64,000 bases of DNA from DATMGU01 sp035555315 (GCA_035555315.1 DATMGU010000095.1:17366-81365), one strand, 5' to 3'; shown: positions 1 through 8,648, counted from the first letter of the stretch. The notes: generated by a model not told the origin, from the sequence alone. Translations and numbers: made by a program.

Positions 1-64
1 AGGCAAACCGGCGGATGGCACCAAACCGGTCGATGGCACCAAGCCCGCGGAAAGCCGTCCTTGA
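1..64 (+). CDS. C-terminal end of an upstream gene, probably the mitofilin-like neighbour of hemY (partial)
   Basis: The frame starting at base 2 reads GKPADGTKPVDGTKPAESRP and stops with TGA at 62-64, overlapping the ATG of hemY as TGATG. Only a low-complexity KPxDGT repeat tail is visible, so the protein cannot be identified from sequence. In many alphaproteobacteria the gene just before hemY encodes a COG4223 mitofilin-like membrane protein of the hemC-hemD-hemY locus. That identity is inferred from position only. Confidence 0.45.
   Translation, partial: GKPADGTKPVDGTKPAESRP
5..40 (+). repeat. 18-bp tandem duplication inside the upstream coding tail
   Basis: Bases 5-22 and 23-40 are near-identical 18-mers differing at two positions. 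They encode KPADGT and KPVDGT in frame, and a third degenerate unit follows. This is one of several short tandem duplications in the window. Confidence 0.8.
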
Positions 65-1482
65 TGCGCCGTCTGGGTTTGCTGCTGGCGATAGCGCTCG
101 CCATCGCCATCGCGGTGTTTTTCGCCGATCGTCCCGGCGCGGTGACGCTGGTTTGGCAAGGCTGGCGGATCGACACGTCGCTGGCGGTGCTGCTGCTGTT
201 GCTGGCGGTGTTCGTGATCGCGCTGGGCCTGATCCTGCGCGTGCTGGGCGCGCTGATCGGCGCCCCGCGCCGGGTCCGGCTGATGCGGCGGGAGCAGCGC
301 CGGCTGGAAGGCTATCGGGTGCTGACCCGCGGGCTGGTAGCCGTGGCGGCCGGCGACACGCGCGAGGCGCAGCGCCTCGCCCTGCACTCGGAAACGCTGT
401 TCCGCAAGGGCCGCATCGCCAGCCCCCCTCTGGGTTTGCTGCTGGCGGCGCAGGCGGCCCAGCTGAAGGGTGATGCGACGACCGCCGAAAAGCATTTCCG
501 CGCGATGCTGGAGGCGCCGGAGACCGAGTTCCTGGGCCTGCGCGGGCTGATTGTCCAAGCGCTGAAGGTCGGCGACAACACGACCGCCCTTGCCCTTACC
601 GAGCGCGCGCAACGCCTGCAGCCGAAATCCGGCTGGGTGCTCCAGGCACGTCTGGCGCTGGAAGCCCGGCAAGGCACCTGGCGTCGAGCCGGCGAGACAC
701 TGGGTGAGGCGGTCCGGCGCGGCGCCATCTCCAGCGAGGCGGGGCGGCATCACAAGGCCGCTCTGCTGCTCGCCCGCAGCCGCGAGGCGATCAAGGACGG
801 CCGACCGCGCGACGCCCTCGCCTTCGCCGCCCAAGCGCATGGCTTCGATGAGGCCTGGCCTCCGGCGGCGGCGCATTACGCCCGGCTGCTGCATGGCCGC
901 GACAAGACCGCCAAGGCGCTTCGGATCATCGAGATCGCCTGGTCCCGCGCCCCGCATCCGGAACTCGCCGAGAGCTATGGCGCCCTGCTGGCCTCCGAGG
1001 CGGCGCCGCGCCGGGTCAGCCGGTTCGAGCGCCTGGTCGATCTGCGGCCGGCGGATCCGGACAGCCACCTCGCCGTCGCCGCCGTCGCCCTCTCGGCCCG
1101 GCTCTGGGGCGAGGCGCGGCGCCATCTGGAGCAGGCCGGCGCCGCGGGTCCCGGCCCTTATTCGGCGCCGGTCTGCCGCATGATGGCCGAGTTGGAGCAG
1201 ACCGAACGATCCGATGCGGCCGCCGCGAGACTGTGGCTGGAGCGGGCGACACGCGCGCCGACCGAGCCTACCTGGGTGTGCACGCAATGCGCCGCGGAAA
1301 CGCCGGCCTGGGCACCGCTCTGCCCCAGTTGCCACAGCTTCGACGCCCTGGTCTGGCAAGTGCCGGACCGCAGCGCCGGCCGCCCCACCGCCGTGGCCGA
1401 AGTGGCGCCGGCACCGCCGCTGCTGGAAGGCATTTCACCGCCGGAGATCCGCTCGCCCATTGCCACCGATCCGACACCGTAA
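64..1482 (+). CDS. hemY: HemY-type TPR membrane protein of the haem biosynthesis locus
   Basis: This 472-residue protein matches the alphaproteobacterial HemY family (COG3898). Two hydrophobic segments lie near residues 3-20 and 40-65, enclosing the typical short loop with VxLxWxGW character. A basic stretch (RRVRLMRREQRR) follows, then a long alpha-helical TPR-like region. The C-terminus carries a zinc ribbon with CTQC and CPSC pairs at about residues 400-420. The protein should sit in the inner membrane facing the cytoplasm and is genetically linked to haem synthesis, although its exact role is not settled. An in-frame TTG lies directly before the ATG at 64; the ATG is preferred because it overlaps the previous stop, indicating translational coupling. 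Confidence 0.88.
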   Translation: MRRLGLLLAIALAIAIAVFFADRPGAVTLVWQGWRIDTSLAVLLLLLAVFVIALGLILRVLGALIGAPRRVRLMRREQRRLEGYRVLTRGLVAVAAGDTREAQRLALHSETLFRKGRIASPPLGLLLAAQAAQLKGDATTAEKHFRAMLEAPETEFLGLRGLIVQALKVGDNTTALALTERAQRLQPKSGWVLQARLALEARQGTWRRAGETLGEAVRRGAISSEAGRHHKAALLLARSREAIKDGRPRDALAFAAQAHGFDEAWPPAAAHYARLLHGRDKTAKALRIIEIAWSRAPHPELAESYGALLASEAAPRRVSRFERLVDLRPADPDSHLAVAAVALSARLWGEARRHLEQAGAAGPGPYSAPVCRMMAELEQTERSDAAAARLWLERATRAPTEPTWVCTQCAAETPAWAPLCPSCHSFDALVWQVPDRSAGRPTAVAEVAPAPPLLEGISPPEIRSPIATDPTP

Positions 1483-1490
1483 TTTGAGGC

Positions 1491-1530
1491 GGAGATTGCT
1501 GTTTCGGAGATTGCTGTTTCGGAGATTGCC
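1491..1530 (+). repeat. 15-bp tandem repeat between hemY and tRNA-Thr
   Basis: The 15-mer GGAGATTGCTGTTTC occurs at 1491-1505 and 1506-1520, followed by a partial third copy at 1521-1529. It lies just after the hemY stop codon. No hairpin or terminator is evident in it. Confidence 0.85.
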
Positions 1531-1570
1531 CCGGGCCGCGCGTTCTGGCATGGTCGCGCGCCTGGATTAA

Positions 1571-1646
1571 GCCGCCTTAGCTCAGCCGGTAGAGCATCGC
1601 ATTCGTAATGCGGGGGTCGCGTGTTCGAGTCACGCAGGCGGCACCA
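1571..1646 (+). tRNA. tRNA-Thr (anticodon CGT), CCA encoded
   Basis: A complete cloverleaf can be drawn. The acceptor stem GCCGCCT pairs with AGGCGGC, the D arm is GCTC/GAGC, and the anticodon stem TCGCA/TGCGG closes loop TTCGTAA with anticodon CGT. The T arm is GCGTG/CACGC around TTCGAGT, and the 3' ACCA is encoded. The total is 76 nt. The gene reads decoded ACG codons, which are common in this GC-rich genome. Confidence 0.96.
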
Positions 1647-1725
1647 GTTTAATCAAGGGCTTAGCGCGCGAAAATAGCGATAGCGCTTAGTGGTCTTCCG
1701 ACGCGGGCAGCGAGAGGGGCAGATC

Positions 1726-1949
1726 ATGCCCCAAGAATACGACCAGATCTCGGAACTGACCGATGAGTGGTTCGAGACCGCCAATCTGTATGACGGCGAT
1801 AAGCTGGTCCGCCGCGGACGCCCAAGAGTGAGCGCCCCAAGGGGTCGATCACCCTTCGGCTCGATGGAGACGTGCTTGATGCGTTCAAGAGCGGCGGGCC
1901 GGGATGGCAGACCAGGATCAACGAGGCGTTGCGCAAGCACATCGGCTGA
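1726..1949 (+). pseudogene. BrnA-family antitoxin gene broken by a one-base frameshift
   Basis: From ATG 1726 the frame reads MPQEYDQISELTDEWF and continues to KLVRRGRP. The reading then continues in another frame as ERPKGSITLRLDGDVLDAF and GWQTRINEALRKHIG, with stop at 1947-1949. Together this is a full-length BrnA antitoxin (ribbon-helix-helix family with the RGRPK and GWQTRINEAL signatures). The break is near 1824-1828, where one C appears missing from the RGRPK codons, giving a 1-nt deletion. No BrnT toxin gene lies upstream, where brnT normally is; tRNA-Thr is there instead. It may be a decayed orphan antitoxin or a sequencing error in a C run. Confidence 0.8.
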
Positions 1950-2050
1950 TCCACCTCCTCACCGCCTCGGTTTAAGCCGATCCCGGTTTCCCAGCGTTTA
2001 TTCAGTGTCACCGGCACGCCGGTACGACGGGCATATTTGGGAGGTCGGCA

Positions 2051-2215
2051 ATGAGTACAATTCTCATCATCATCGTGCTGCTGCTGCTATTCGGCGGCGG
2101 CGGCGGTTATTACGCCCATAACCGCTACGGCGGGAGCGGCCTCGGCGGTGTATTGGGTCTCGTCATCATTATTCTTGTGGTGCTTTGGCTGGTCGGCGGC
2201 ATCGGCCAGCTATAG
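2051..2215 (+). CDS. 54-residue glycine-rich membrane protein (DUF3309-like)
   Basis: The ORF starts MSTILIIIVLLLLFGGGGGYY and ends GIGQL. It has two hydrophobic helices (residues about 3-12 and 33-50) joined by a Gly/Tyr-rich turn. The start has a strong ribosome site, GGAGG, 6 nt upstream. Size, the MSTIL-I-L start and the glycine-rich hinge resemble the small DUF3309 proteins common in alphaproteobacteria, which are often stress-inducible. The function is unknown. It stands alone, downstream of the BrnA remnant. Confidence 0.75.
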   Translation: MSTILIIIVLLLLFGGGGGYYAHNRYGGSGLGGVLGLVIIILVVLWLVGGIGQL

Positions 2216-2224
2216 ATCCGGCAA

Positions 2225-2254
2225 CTATACGCCAGACACCTATACGCCAGACCG
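2225..2254 (+). repeat. 15-bp tandem duplication
   Basis: CTATACGCCAGACAC at 2225-2239 is followed by CTATACGCCAGACCG at 2240-2254. It fills most of the short gap between the small membrane protein gene and the convergent ABC ATPase gene. Confidence 0.85.
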
Positions 2255-2275
2255 CCACAACGGGGAGGCCCGCGC

Positions 2276-4129
2276 CTAGCCGGCCAGATCGACCGGCGGC
2301 CGGTTGGAGGGTACCGCCTCCAGCAGGCTGCGCGTATAGGCGTGGCGCGGGTTGGCGAACACCTCCTCGGTGTCGCCGGTCTCGACGATCCGGCCGCGAT
2401 ACATCACCGCGACCCTGCTGCATAGATAGCGCACGACCGCCAGATCATGCGAAATGAACAGCAGGCTGATGCCCAATTCACGGCCGAGCCGCAGCAGCAG
2501 ATTCAGGATCTGCGCCTGCACCGAAACATCGAGGCCGGAGACGATCTCATCGGCAACGAGCAGCCGCGGCGTCACGCAGAGCGCACGGGCGATGTTGACC
2601 CGCTGCTTTTGACCGCCCGACAATTGCGACGGCACGCGCGGCAGGCAATCGGCGGGCAGCCCCGTCTCCTCGATCAGGCGTCGGGCCTGGCGCCGCCGCT
2701 CCGGCCGATCGACCCTATGGCCGGACACTTCCAAGGCCTGGGTCACCAGGCTGAACACGTTGCGTCGTGGATTGAGCGCCGATTGCGGGTCTTGAAAGAC
2801 GATCTGCACATGCTCGCGCAGGGCCCGGAGCAGCGGTTGGTCGGCCGTCAGCGGATCGTGCCCTTCCAACAGGAGCCGCCCGGATGTCGGCCGCTCCAAC
2901 CCCATCACCAACCGGGCGACCGAGCTTTTGCCGCTGCCGCTCTCACCGACCAGGCCGACGAACTCACCGGGACCGACCGTGAGCGACACCTCGTGAACCG
3001 CGGCGATTGTGGCGGCGGGTCGGCCGAACAAGCCTCGGCGGCCGGCATAGTGCAAAGAGACGTCACACAGCTCCAGCACCGCCGGCGCCTCGCTCGGTAA
3101 GCGGATCAAGCCGTCGGGGACATCCGCCGCCGGCGGGAAGTCCGCGCCGAGGCAGGCATCGGCGCAACGCACCCGATGGGCGGGACCGACCTCGTGCCAC
3201 GGCGGCAAAGCGCCGGCGCAGGCGGTGTCGCGGCTCGGGCAGCGCGGCGCGAAGCGGCAGCCACCCAGCCCCGCCAGCGCCATGACGCCCGGCATTTGAT
3301 CGGGCAGCGCCGGCAGGATGCGGCGCGGGCCGTCGAGCGCCGGCACGCTGTTGCGCAGGCTGCGCGTATAGGGGTGGAACGGTGCCCGCAGGACCGCCGA
3401 TGCCGGCCCTCGTTCGACCATGTCGCCGGCATACATGACGCCGACCTCGTCGCAGACCTGGGCGGCGAGATGCAGGTCATGGGTGATCAGCACCACCGCG
3501 GCGCCGTGCAGCGCCTGCTGTTCCTTCAGCAGTTGCATGATGCGGGCCTGGGTGATGACGTCGAGCGCCGTGGTCGGCTCGTCGGCGACGATCAGGCTGG
3601 GCTCGCTGCTGAATGCCATGGCGATCAGCACCCGTTGGCATTGGCCGCCGGATAGTTCATGCGGGTACCGGCGCAGCATGGCCCGCGGCTCGGGCAGATG
3701 GACCGCGGCGAGCCATTCCGCCGCGCGATCCTGCCGCTGGCGATCCGGCACCCCCAGGCGCGCCAAATGCTCGGCGAATTGCCGGCCGATCGACAGCACC
3801 GGGTTCAGCGCCGAGAGCGGTTCCTGGGGCACGAAGGCGATGCGGCGGCCGAGCAGCGCGCGCCGGGCGGCGGCGGACTGGCCGGTGAGATCGGCGCCGT
3901 CGAACAGCAGCCGGCCAGCCGCCACCTGAAAGCTGGGCGGGAGAAGGCCCGAGATCAGGCGGCCGATCATGCTTTTGCCGGCCCCGGATTCACCGACCAG
4001 GCCGAGCGTGCGGCCGCGTTCGACAGTGAAGCTGATATCGCGCAGCAGCTCGATCGTCTTGTTGCCCGTACCGGCTTGCAAGGTCACGCCGTCAAGCGCC
4101 AGGACCGGATGTGTCTGCATTTCCGACAT
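2276..4129 (-). CDS. Dpp/Opp-type ABC importer, fused double ATPase (DppD-DppF)
   Basis: This 617-residue protein carries two complete ABC ATPase domains. The first has Walker A GESGAGKS, signature LSGGQ and Walker B VADEPT. It ends with the oligopeptide-transporter C-terminal motif (RFAPRCP, with cysteines further on near 290-320). The second has GESGSGKS, LSGGQKQR and VADEIVSGLD. It energises uptake through the two permeases encoded just upstream. The start MSEMQTH at 4129 lies 5 nt after the preceding stop. An open frame continues upstream to 4837 but is antisense shadow. In the second Walker B the usual DEP is DEI, a mild variation. Substrate: peptides or another solute of this importer class, not resolvable here. 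Confidence 0.9.
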   Translation of the reverse strand: MSEMQTHPVLALDGVTLQAGTGNKTIELLRDISFTVERGRTLGLVGESGAGKSMIGRLISGLLPPSFQVAAGRLLFDGADLTGQSAAARRALLGRRIAFVPQEPLSALNPVLSIGRQFAEHLARLGVPDRQRQDRAAEWLAAVHLPEPRAMLRRYPHELSGGQCQRVLIAMAFSSEPSLIVADEPTTALDVITQARIMQLLKEQQALHGAAVVLITHDLHLAAQVCDEVGVMYAGDMVERGPASAVLRAPFHPYTRSLRNSVPALDGPRRILPALPDQMPGVMALAGLGGCRFAPRCPSRDTACAGALPPWHEVGPAHRVRCADACLGADFPPAADVPDGLIRLPSEAPAVLELCDVSLHYAGRRGLFGRPAATIAAVHEVSLTVGPGEFVGLVGESGSGKSSVARLVMGLERPTSGRLLLEGHDPLTADQPLLRALREHVQIVFQDPQSALNPRRNVFSLVTQALEVSGHRVDRPERRRQARRLIEETGLPADCLPRVPSQLSGGQKQRVNIARALCVTPRLLVADEIVSGLDVSVQAQILNLLLRLGRELGISLLFISHDLAVVRYLCSRVAVMYRGRIVETGDTEEVFANPRHAYTRSLLEAVPSNRPPVDLAG

Positions 4130-4134
4130 TCGTC

Positions 4135-4989
4135 CTAGATCCGGGACGTGCGCAGGCGCGGATCGAGCGCACTGCGCAATCCATCGCCCAGCAGGTTGAA
4201 GGCGAGGATCGCCGCGAAGATCGCGATCATCGGGGCGATCATCGCCCAGGGTGCCTGATGCACATAACCGCGCCCATCCGCGATCATGACGCCCCAGGCC
4301 GGCACATCGGCGCCCACGCTCAAGCCGACGAAACTGAGCGTCGCCTCGACGATCACCGCGATGCCCATTTCCAGGCTGAACATGGTGATCATCAGCGGAG
4401 CCGCCGCCGGCAGGATTTCGCGAATGATCGTCCGCAGATGCGAGAAGCCGAGCAACCGGGCAGCCGTTACATAGTCGCGTCGCCGGGTGACGATGACGTC
4501 GGATCGGACCACCCGGCAGAACCGGGTCCAATCGACCAGCACGATCGCCAGCACCACGTTGCGCACCCCCGTGCCGAGACCGACCATCAGCAGCAGCGAC
4601 AGCACGACCGGCGGGAAGGACATCCAGAGATCGACCATGCGGGTGACCAGCCAGTCGGTCTTCCCACCCAGATACCCCGCGACCAGCGCCAGCAGGCAGC
4701 CAAGCAGCATGCTGCCGGTCGCCGCCGCGAAGGCCACGGTGAGGGCGGTGCGGCTGCCATAGATCACCTGGGAGAGGATGCAGCGGCCGAGACTGTCGGT
4801 ACCCATCGGATACTCGGCGCTGCCCTCCGCATCCCAAGCCGGCGGCGTCAGGGTGTTGAGGATATCCTGTTCCCGCGGGTCATGCGGCGCCAGGACAGGC
4901 GCCAGCAGCGCTACCAGCAGCAGGATGATCAGCAGCCCGAGACCGACCTGCACCTTGCCGGCCCGCAACGCGGATTGCCAACCGCTCAT
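4135..4989 (-). CDS. Dpp-type ABC importer permease subunit (DppC family)
   Basis: About 284 residues and five to six membrane helices, with the N-terminal OppC-type segment and the BPD_transp_1 core (EAxxxxG-like loop around TAARLLGFSHLRTIIREILP). It pairs with the DppB-type permease to form the translocation channel. The start is uncertain. MSGWQSALRAGK at 4989 is chosen, but a GTG at 5013 is also in frame. Between them lies a 14-bp tandem duplication that repeats the possible start region. Confidence 0.88.
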   Translation of the reverse strand: MSGWQSALRAGKVQVGLGLLIILLLVALLAPVLAPHDPREQDILNTLTPPAWDAEGSAEYPMGTDSLGRCILSQVIYGSRTALTVAFAAATGSMLLGCLLALVAGYLGGKTDWLVTRMVDLWMSFPPVVLSLLLMVGLGTGVRNVVLAIVLVDWTRFCRVVRSDVIVTRRRDYVTAARLLGFSHLRTIIREILPAAAPLMITMFSLEMGIAVIVEATLSFVGLSVGADVPAWGVMIADGRGYVHQAPWAMIAPMIAIFAAILAFNLLGDGLRSALDPRLRTSRI

Positions 4990-5018
4990 GCCGAGACACT
5001 CATGCCGAGACACTCATG
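4985..5018 (+). repeat. 14-bp tandem duplication at the permease start
   Basis: CTCATGCCGAGACA occurs at 4985-4998 and 4999-5012, and a third partial copy runs to 5018. Each copy carries a potential ATG for the minus-strand dppC-like gene and the junction with the dppB-like stop codon, so it blurs which start is used. Confidence 0.85.
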
Positions 5019-6033
5019 CTCTGCGCGCCAAACGAGGGTTGAGTACGACGTAGAGCGCATCGACGAAGGCGTTGGTCAGCAGCACGACGATGCAGAAGAC
5101 CAGGGCCGCCCCCTGAATCAGCGGCATGTCATGGTTGCGCACCGCCTGCACCATCAGATTGCCCAGCCCCGGAAAGGAGAAGATCAGCTCGACCAGCAAG
5201 GTGCCCCCGAACAGAAAGCCGAATTGCACGCCGATCAGCGTGATCGTCGGCAAGGCCGCGTTGCGGAACATGTGATGCACCAGCACGCGCCCCTCGCCGA
5301 CGCCGCGCTGGCGGGCATAGGTGACGTAGTCGTCATGGGCGGCATCCATCAGGCTGGACCGCAGCACCCGGATGACAGACGGCGCGAAACTCAAGGCCAG
5401 CGACAGGGACGGCAGCAGCAGATGCAGCGCGGCATCCCCCCAATCATGCAGCCGTCCGGTGATCAGCAGGTCGATCAGCAGAAAGCCGGTGATGTTGGGC
5501 AGCATGGTATCGCCGCTGATCCGGCCGGTGAAGGGCAGGATCGGAAACGCCACGCCGACCAGCAGGATGAAGAAGATCGCCCAGAGAAAGGATGGCACCG
5601 AGAGGGAGGTCACGATGCCGAGATCGGCCAGCATCCGCCCCAATCGGGTGTTCTGGGCATAGCACAGCAATCCGCCGGGAACGCTGAACACCAGCGCCAG
5701 GGCCAGGCTGACCAGTGATAATTCCATCGTGGCGGGGAACGCCCTGGCAAGCAGGCCGCCGACCGACTCGCGAAAGAAGATCGACTGACCCAGATCGCCC
5801 ATCGCCGCGTGTTTCAGCCAGATCCAGTATTGCACCGGCAGGGGCAGGTCGAGGCCGAACGCCGCGCGCAGCGCCGCGGCATCCTCCGCCGTGGCTCCCG
5901 GCGGCAGCAGCATCGCGACCGGATCCACGGGGATCGCCCGCAGGATGACGAACACCACGATCGATACCAGCACGATCATCGGCAGGGCCGTCAGCAGCCG
6001 ACGACCCACGACTTCCAAGACAAGACGAAGCAT
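5014..6033 (-). CDS. Dpp-type ABC importer permease subunit (DppB family)
   Basis: A 339-residue inner-membrane permease with six predicted helices, beginning MLRLVLEVVGRRLLTALPM. It has the DppB hallmarks: an N-terminal helix followed by the VDPVAMLLPPGA region, a long periplasmic loop (FGLDLPLPVQYWIW), and the cytoplasmic coupling loop near YVTYARQRGVGEGRVLVHHMFRNA. It is the first of three downstream transporter genes after the solute-binding protein, in the order binding protein, DppB, DppC, double ATPase. The stop overlaps the region where dppC starts, indicating co-translation. Confidence 0.9.
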   Translation of the reverse strand: MLRLVLEVVGRRLLTALPMIVLVSIVVFVILRAIPVDPVAMLLPPGATAEDAAALRAAFGLDLPLPVQYWIWLKHAAMGDLGQSIFFRESVGGLLARAFPATMELSLVSLALALVFSVPGGLLCYAQNTRLGRMLADLGIVTSLSVPSFLWAIFFILLVGVAFPILPFTGRISGDTMLPNITGFLLIDLLITGRLHDWGDAALHLLLPSLSLALSFAPSVIRVLRSSLMDAAHDDYVTYARQRGVGEGRVLVHHMFRNAALPTITLIGVQFGFLFGGTLLVELIFSFPGLGNLMVQAVRNHDMPLIQGAALVFCIVVLLTNAFVDALYVVLNPRLARRA

Positions 6034-6070
6034 CTAATCGCGCCGCACGAAGGATGTGGCGCCCGATATT

Positions 6071-6100
6071 CCCCTCTCCGCCCCGAGGGGCAGAGAGGGG
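6071..6100 (-). promoter_or_regulatory. Stem-loop between binding-protein and permease genes
   Basis: The outer arms CCCCTCT (6071-6077) and AGAGGGG (6094-6100) enclose an inner GCCCC/GGGGC pairing, giving a strong hairpin. It lies 45-74 nt after the binding-protein stop codon. Similar structures in importer operons stabilise the binding-protein mRNA and lower expression of the downstream permeases. There is no T run, so it is not a clear terminator. The role is inferred. Confidence 0.5.
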
Positions 6101-6144
6101 CAGATCAAGGCCTTACCCAATCGGCGAGGTCGCTGGTTCAACGC

Positions 6145-7686
6145 CTAGGGAGCCCAGCTATAATCGGCCGGCATGATATAGCCGCCCTCATAGGGCACCA
6201 CGTTGAGCGACTTCTTGTAGACGATCGTGAACACCGACTGGTACAGCGGCGGCGCCCAGGCGTGCTCTGACGAATCCTTTTCCAAGGCCTGATAGCCCGC
6301 CATGCGCTTGGCATCGTCCGTCTCGACCAGCAGCTTATGGACGCGATCCCCGACCGCCGGCTCCTTCCAGCCCGCGAAGGGCAGGGCGGAGTCCAGAATA
6401 CGGCCGGCGTAATTCTCCGGATCGCCGGTTGGATTGGCCCAGCTGTACAGTGCCGGGCCCGGCAGGGTCGCGGAATGGTTCAGGTCGATATACTTCGCCA
6501 GCGAGACTTCCTGGATATCGGCCTGGATGCCGACGCCGCGCCACATCGAGGCGATCGCCCGCGCCACGTCGAAATCATTGGGGAACGCGCCGTTCGTCGC
6601 GATGAACGGGAATTGTACGGGATGATCCGGCCCGAAACCGGACTTCTTCAATAGTTCGATCGCGCGGGCCTTGTCATAGGGGAAGGTATAGCCGTCGACA
6701 TAGGCCGCCGTGCCGGGGGTCTCCAGCACGCTCAAAGGCTTGGCCCCGCCGGCGTAGAATGCCTTGGACAGCGCCGCCTTATCGATCGACAGCTGCATCG
6801 CCAGGCGGACGTTTTCGTCCTGCATCACAGCGACATAGCTCGGCACCACCAGCATGACGATCTCGGAGAACGGGAAGGTCTTCGCGGTCAGACCGGGCAG
6901 CTGCCCGAGCCGCGTCATCTCGCGGATCGGCACCTGGACGGCGAGATCGGCACGACCGGCCTCGACCGCCGCGACCCGCGCCGAGGGGTCGGAGATGATC
7001 TGGAAGGTCACATGCTTGATCTTGGGCGCACCGCCCCAGTATTTGTCGAACGCCTCCAGCACGATGCGTGAGCCCCGTTCGTACTGCACCAGCTTGTAAG
7101 GACCGGCGCCGATCGGATGCTGCTTGAACTCATCCTCGCCGACTTTCTCGATATACGCCTTGGGCACGAAATACCCGGCCAGAAAGGCGAGATAGATCGG
7201 CGCCGCCGGTGCCGAGTTGGTGAAAACGATCACCGCCTTGGTCGGCGAGACGATCTCGACCGTCTGCAGCGCCGGCATGATGCGCCGGATCAGCAAGGAC
7301 GGGTCCTTGGCCGGCCGGTCGATGATCGAGAACTTGATATCCTCGGAGGTCATCGGCGAACCGTCCTGAAACAGGATGCCATCGCGCAGGGTGATCTCCA
7401 GGCGCTTCTTGTCGGGATCCTGCCACTTCCACTCCTTGATCAGCCGCGGCTGCAGCTTGAGATCGGGGGAGTATTGCAGCGGGGAATCGAAGACCGCCTT
7501 GAAGACCGACTGGGCGCCCGTGAAGGTGGTCGCCGTCGGATCCCAGTTCGGCACGTCGAACGGAAAGGCGATCGTCAGGCTGTCGGTCGCCGCCCTTACG
7601 GGTGACGGGGCGAGCAGCGGAACCGCCGCGAGGAGGCACGCAAAACCGCCCATCAGGCGTTTCAAGGAGAAGAAAGATCCGATCAT
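6145..7686 (-). CDS. ABC importer solute-binding protein, family 5 (DppA/OppA type)
   Basis: A 513-residue periplasmic binding protein. A signal peptide is clear: basic start, hydrophobic core FACLLAAVPLLA, cleavage after about PVRAA. The mature part follows the SBP_bac_5 pattern, including an early WDPTATTFTGAQSVFKAVFD segment, LRDGILFQDGSPMTSEDI, and GAGPYKLVQYERGSRIVLE. Its length (about 500) is normal for the family. It delivers substrate to the DppBC-like permeases encoded downstream. Because the operon also contains an EthD-like protein and sits beside CoA-ligase and monooxygenase genes, the solute may be a carboxylate or xenobiotic rather than a peptide (inference). Confidence 0.9.
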   Translation of the reverse strand: MIGSFFSLKRLMGGFACLLAAVPLLAPSPVRAATDSLTIAFPFDVPNWDPTATTFTGAQSVFKAVFDSPLQYSPDLKLQPRLIKEWKWQDPDKKRLEITLRDGILFQDGSPMTSEDIKFSIIDRPAKDPSLLIRRIMPALQTVEIVSPTKAVIVFTNSAPAAPIYLAFLAGYFVPKAYIEKVGEDEFKQHPIGAGPYKLVQYERGSRIVLEAFDKYWGGAPKIKHVTFQIISDPSARVAAVEAGRADLAVQVPIREMTRLGQLPGLTAKTFPFSEIVMLVVPSYVAVMQDENVRLAMQLSIDKAALSKAFYAGGAKPLSVLETPGTAAYVDGYTFPYDKARAIELLKKSGFGPDHPVQFPFIATNGAFPNDFDVARAIASMWRGVGIQADIQEVSLAKYIDLNHSATLPGPALYSWANPTGDPENYAGRILDSALPFAGWKEPAVGDRVHKLLVETDDAKRMAGYQALEKDSSEHAWAPPLYQSVFTIVYKKSLNVVPYEGGYIMPADYSWAP

Positions 7687-7747
7687 CGCGTCGCGTACTC
7701 CTACGGTTCGAGAAAGGTGCGTCTGTCCGGCGGTTAAGCGTGAGTGG

Positions 7748-8449
7748 TCACGGGATCACGGTAAGCGTCGTCATCGGGTAGTGGGAATTCTTGCCACTGA
7801 AGGGCGGAAAGTTTCGGAAATCCGCCCGCATCTCGTCGCGTACCGGCGAGTTCAGAGCGGCGTTCAGCGCCTCGGGACTGTCGAATACGGTCTTGTTGCG
7901 CTGCATATGCGCGACCCGCGGCCAGGGCAGGCCGCTGCACCAGTCGATACGGGTCGAGATCTCGATCTCGCGGATGCCGGGAAACCGCGCCATGATCGGC
8001 GGATGATGGGCGATGTAATGCGACAGCCAGAGATTGAGATCCTCCGCCATCCCCTCATAGGAGACCACATAGGTGCAAGGCAGTTGGCCGGGAGCGGTCC
8101 GGAACACCGGATCGGGCACCGAAAACGCCCGGGCGAGCATCGCCTGCTGGGTCACCGTGGCGCCGGCGAGGCTGGGCATCAGATCGGCTTGAGCCAGCAT
8201 CCGGAAATGGCCATCGGCGGCGATCGCCGCCTCCAGCGCCTCGATATCGGCGAAATAGCATTCCAGGATCAGCGGCGGACACGGACCGTCATTCAGATAG
8301 GGATCATGGGCGCTCGCCGGGGTGAACACCAAGGCCTTGGTCATCCCCGGCGTCGCGCGCAGGACACCGACCAGCCGCGCCAGATCCGCCCCGTCCATGC
8401 AGGTATCCGGGCGACCTTGGGCAGTGAAGGTCAGGAAATAGCAGATCAT
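7748..8449 (-). CDS. EthD-like dimeric alpha/beta-barrel protein
   Basis: The best start is MICYFLTF at 8449, giving 233 residues. The open frame extends further upstream but without a ribosome site. The sequence looks like two ferredoxin-like halves. Residues about 1-110 contain LVGVLRATPGMTKALVFTPA. Residues about 130-233 contain the EthD-type pattern (WLSHYIAHHPPIMARFPGIRE, then a C-terminal strand). EthD-domain proteins are small accessory or lyase-like proteins linked to degradation of ethers, aromatics and polyketide-like compounds. It is the first gene of the importer operon, so its role is probably tied to the imported compound. Confidence 0.65.
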   Translation of the reverse strand: MICYFLTFTAQGRPDTCMDGADLARLVGVLRATPGMTKALVFTPASAHDPYLNDGPCPPLILECYFADIEALEAAIAADGHFRMLAQADLMPSLAGATVTQQAMLARAFSVPDPVFRTAPGQLPCTYVVSYEGMAEDLNLWLSHYIAHHPPIMARFPGIREIEISTRIDWCSGLPWPRVAHMQRNKTVFDSPEALNAALNSPVRDEMRADFRNFPPFSGKNSHYPMTTLTVIP

Positions 8450-8553
8450 GATCCGCCCATGCCGGTCGCCCCGTCGAACAGCCCTCTCATCGGCCCACCC
8501 CGTTCTCGCCGCCGCAATCGATGGCGTCCTCACGACGCAGTATCTTTAACATG

Positions 8554-8569
8554 ATTTTAGCTTTAATTT
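8554..8569. promoter_or_regulatory. AT-rich operator-like site between divergent operons (related to 17058-17073)
   Basis: ATTTTAGCTTTAATTT lies in the 199-bp gap between the importer/EthD operon (leftward) and the CoA-ligase operon (rightward). It matches the perfect palindrome at 17058-17073 at 13 of 16 positions, including the first nine bases ATTTTAGC plus TTAA. Such AT-rich 16-mers are rare in this GC-rich DNA. A MarR-type operator is inferred. Confidence 0.5.
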
Positions 8570-8648
8570 CACTCATACATTGATCCGGACGCAAGGATCG
8601 CGCCATCAAAATCGCGGCATCCGCCGCGCAACCGAACCGGAGGATCGA

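Noticed and set aside
1571..2215. Integrated element at tRNA-Thr
   Set aside because: A BrnA remnant is close to the tRNA, but no integrase gene and no duplicated tRNA 3' end were found.
4130..4837. N-terminal extension of the double ATPase
   Set aside because: The frame is open but antisense-frame to the DppC permease. The ABC domain begins properly after MSEMQTH.
4111..5718. 535-codon open frame on the plus strand
   Set aside because: It covers two permease genes in antisense and has a low-complexity polar composition.
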